Positions 56,640 through 64,000 of a DNA stretch of 64,000 nucleotides are shown piece by piece; position 1 is the stretch's first letter, and each line of letters opens with the position of its first letter. The notes under the pieces were generated by a model that saw nothing but the letters and a program-made list of their open reading frames with translations, ran no database searches and was not told the DNA's origin. The stretch is from Macquaria australasica (lineage: Eukaryota > Chordata > Actinopteri > Centrarchiformes > Percichthyidae), in NCBI GenBank assembly GCA_005408345.1, contig SEMN01001199.1:1-64000 (forward strand), written 5' to 3'. The position numbers and the translations under genes were made by a program.

Positions 56640-56980
56640 TACCGGAAACCCGTAGCGACGCTTTATTCACCGGAACCGGTCTGTAGCTCGACGCGTTAGC
56701 TAACGGACCCGGTGATCTGTCGCTGTTTAAACGCTTAGCTTGTTAGCAGGTTTAAATGATCGAGCCGGACCCGGACTCATCCGGACCGGCCCGGCCCGGC
56801 CCGGCCCGGCCCCGGCCGTGTGTCCGGCGGCTCGGTGTGTTATAACCTGCCGTTTCACCGTTTAGTCTGCAGCTTTTTGGAGTTTGAGGCCTGAAACGGG
56901 AATTTCCACCGACACACCGTGACGTCGCGGATACGTGATGACGTGTGACCGCCGCGCAGGGACGTAAACGTCACTTTTAT
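56640..56980. promoter_or_regulatory. tbk1: CpG-rich segment with (GGCCC)n
   Basis: High CpG sequence including GGCCCGGCCCGGCCCGGCCC near 56788-56815, in the first intron or promoter of tbk1. Part of its CpG island. Confidence 0.5.
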
Positions 56981-57159
56981 TTATCAGAGTAAAGTTTATG
57001 TTCCTAAAGTAAAAAATATACAAATATCTGTCACTTAATACAATTAAATATATAATAAATAAAATGGAATAGAAATATGTTAAACGATAAACTTTATTAT
57101 AAAGTTTACAGATGGTTTATGGGGATAAAAACAGATACGAGTTAAATGAAATAAAGCTG

Positions 57160-57400
57160 CAGAATTAGAGCCGTCAAATCAATTAGCAGCTATTCTGATA
57201 ATCAGTTAATCATTGAATCATTTTTCAAACAAAACTTTCTATATATACATATATATGTATATATATGAGAGATTTCTGTTGGTTGGACAAAATGAGACAT
57301 TTGAAGGTGTCACTTTGGACTTTTTGTGATTAATAGATGAATCCATTGATTATAAAAATGACAGATGAATTGATTAGCAGGGGTTAGGTGCAGCCCTGTT
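57160..57400. mobile_element. Interspersed 'CGATTAAT'-family remnant
   Basis: TCAATTAGCAGCTATTCTGA, TAATCAGTTAATCATTGAATC and CATTTTTCAAACAAAAC in order, interrupted by a (TATA)n-rich palindrome near 57240-57266, and ending TTAGGTGCAGCCCTG. Confidence 0.45.
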
Positions 57401-57449
57401 GAAGTGATCAGCTGTTTGTGTGTCTTCAGGATCACTTGCAGCCGTCAGG

Positions 57450-63013
<5,564 letters not shown>

Positions 63014-63079
63014 GTGAGTGCTCGCTTTGTTTACGGTCGGGAACTTCAGCCATGGACTTAAGTTTAGTTACTGTGTGGC

Positions 63080-63310
63080 CAGAAAGGCAGTCCTCTGTGG
63101 TCGCTAAGGCGTTAATATATGGTTGCTATGTGGTTACCATGGTGTTTAAGGTGGTTGGTAAGATGTTAATGGTGACTCCTACAGTGTTGCTAGGTGGTTG
63201 CTAACTGGTTTGTGGGGTGTTCAGGCAGGTGGAAGTGTTACTGATTTGGTTGCTAAGGTGATGTCAGTTATTCCCAGGTTGTACTGAGTGGTCCGTGGCG
63301 GTTCCTGGGT
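63080..63310. repeat. Degenerate 'GTTGCTAGGTGGTTGCTAAGG' repeat
   Basis: Words TGGTTGCTATGTGGTTACC, GTTGCTAGGTGGTTGCTAAC and TGGTTGCTAAGGTGATG recur with roughly 8- to 12-bp spacing, a degenerate repeat common in fish. Located in the tbk1 intron after coding exon 12. Confidence 0.6.
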
Positions 63311-63554
63311 GTTTGTTACGCTGGGTTCACATATGAGGTGGACGCGCCGTGAAGCGCCACGATATGTCAGTTCTAGCTCAAGCAGCAGCCTGGCTGCTCA
63401 CATCAGAAGCACATTTCTCTGCGCCGGTCAACAAGCGATCCTGCTCCTCTGCTCTTTTCTTTCTGCTGTTGTCATGTGCTGCAGATCATACAACTGCCGG
63501 TGCTTCTCCTCTTCTAGGATCTACTTTTTCTGTCTCCTGTATGAACAGCCCAAT

Positions 63555-63985
63555 TAAAGGTTGGGTAGGCAGTTTTCTTTTGGCGTCATTGGGCAAAAAT
63601 GCCATATTAACCGTGCAGCATGTTGTAATTCAAGTTGTCTGAGAGCAGACCTCTACTTCAGCCCCCCCTCTTGCCTCTGTTTTCAGGCTTCAGTAAATCT
63701 ATCCCGTGACGGGAGACTTTAGCCAATCACAGGTTATTTCAGAGAGACGGTGTGTTCGTATTGGCTGAGCTACAAGAGCAGATGTGCGTACACGTCCCTT
63801 CAGACGGTGAAAACCTGATTCAGTGGAGGAAAATCCTGAAACTTGTGATAAATGTCCAGCACCTCCTTTGCCTACAGCGGTGTATAGAACAAAACAACAC
63901 GGAGCTTCAGGCTCAGTATGTTCGATGCCATGGCGCTCATAACGACGAGTGGCAAAGAGGCCTGAGGACAAACAGTGGGGAGTAA
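63555..63985. mobile_element. Possible interspersed element in tbk1 intron
   Basis: TTAAAGGTTGGGTAGGCAGT, then CCGTGACGGGAGACTTTAGC and CAATCACAGGTTATTTCAG. This phrase order resembles a dispersed teleost repeat. Open frames on both strands extend to the window edge but match nothing I recognise. Confidence 0.35.
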
Positions 63986-64000
63986 CTGTTGATGGGGGAC

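Noticed and set aside
63699..63985. Overlapping open frames on both strands at the right edge
   Set aside because: Inside a tbk1 intron, no family resemblance, probably repeat-derived.

Overview
This is nuclear DNA from a bony fish, most likely a spiny-rayed teleost. Coding genes are split into short exons with GT/AG introns. The exon content matches vertebrate genes. Introns and spacers are full of long tandem arrays and fragments of interspersed elements typical of teleost genomes. I see nothing bacterial, viral or CRISPR-like.

Four genes lie head to tail, all on the + strand. (1) A C11orf98-type small basic protein has 4 coding exons between 1551 and 4060 and is complete (127 aa). (2) mansc1 is a mucin-like type I membrane protein with a MANSC domain; its 3 coding exons span 11032-13638 and it is complete (471 aa). 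(3) lrp6, the Wnt co-receptor, has 23 coding exons from 18603 to 51149. It joins in frame into 1617 codons plus a stop. It has a signal peptide, four YWTD propeller/EGF pairs, three LDLR-A repeats, a membrane helix and a tail with all five proline-rich phosphorylation motifs. (4) tbk1 is the innate-immunity and autophagy kinase. Coding exons from 57450 to 63013 give residues 1-507, with the kinase domain, ubiquitin-like domain and start of the scaffold helices. The rest lies beyond the window.

The spacers and large introns carry most of the unusual structure. There is a minisatellite at 1-555, a 9-bp array at 2101-2947 in C11orf98 intron 1, and a 2.3-kb array at 6137-8455 with two levels of higher-order structure. 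A GGGGCC-rich 20-bp array follows lrp6 exon 1 directly, and a 2.1-kb 11-bp array fills much of lrp6 intron 1. Several perfect inverted repeats occur at about 9431, 25407, 56304 and 61116. Nearly all long open frames in the arrays are products of repeat periodicity and are not genes.

Functionally, lrp6 and tbk1 belong to different pathways (Wnt/beta-catenin and STING/TLR-IRF3 signalling), so their adjacency looks like inherited gene order and not an operon-like unit. The mansc1-lrp6 pair in the same orientation is also neighbouring in mammals as I recall it. I found no convincing previously undescribed system. The strongest leads are the repeat architectures close to exons or promoters and the hairpins.
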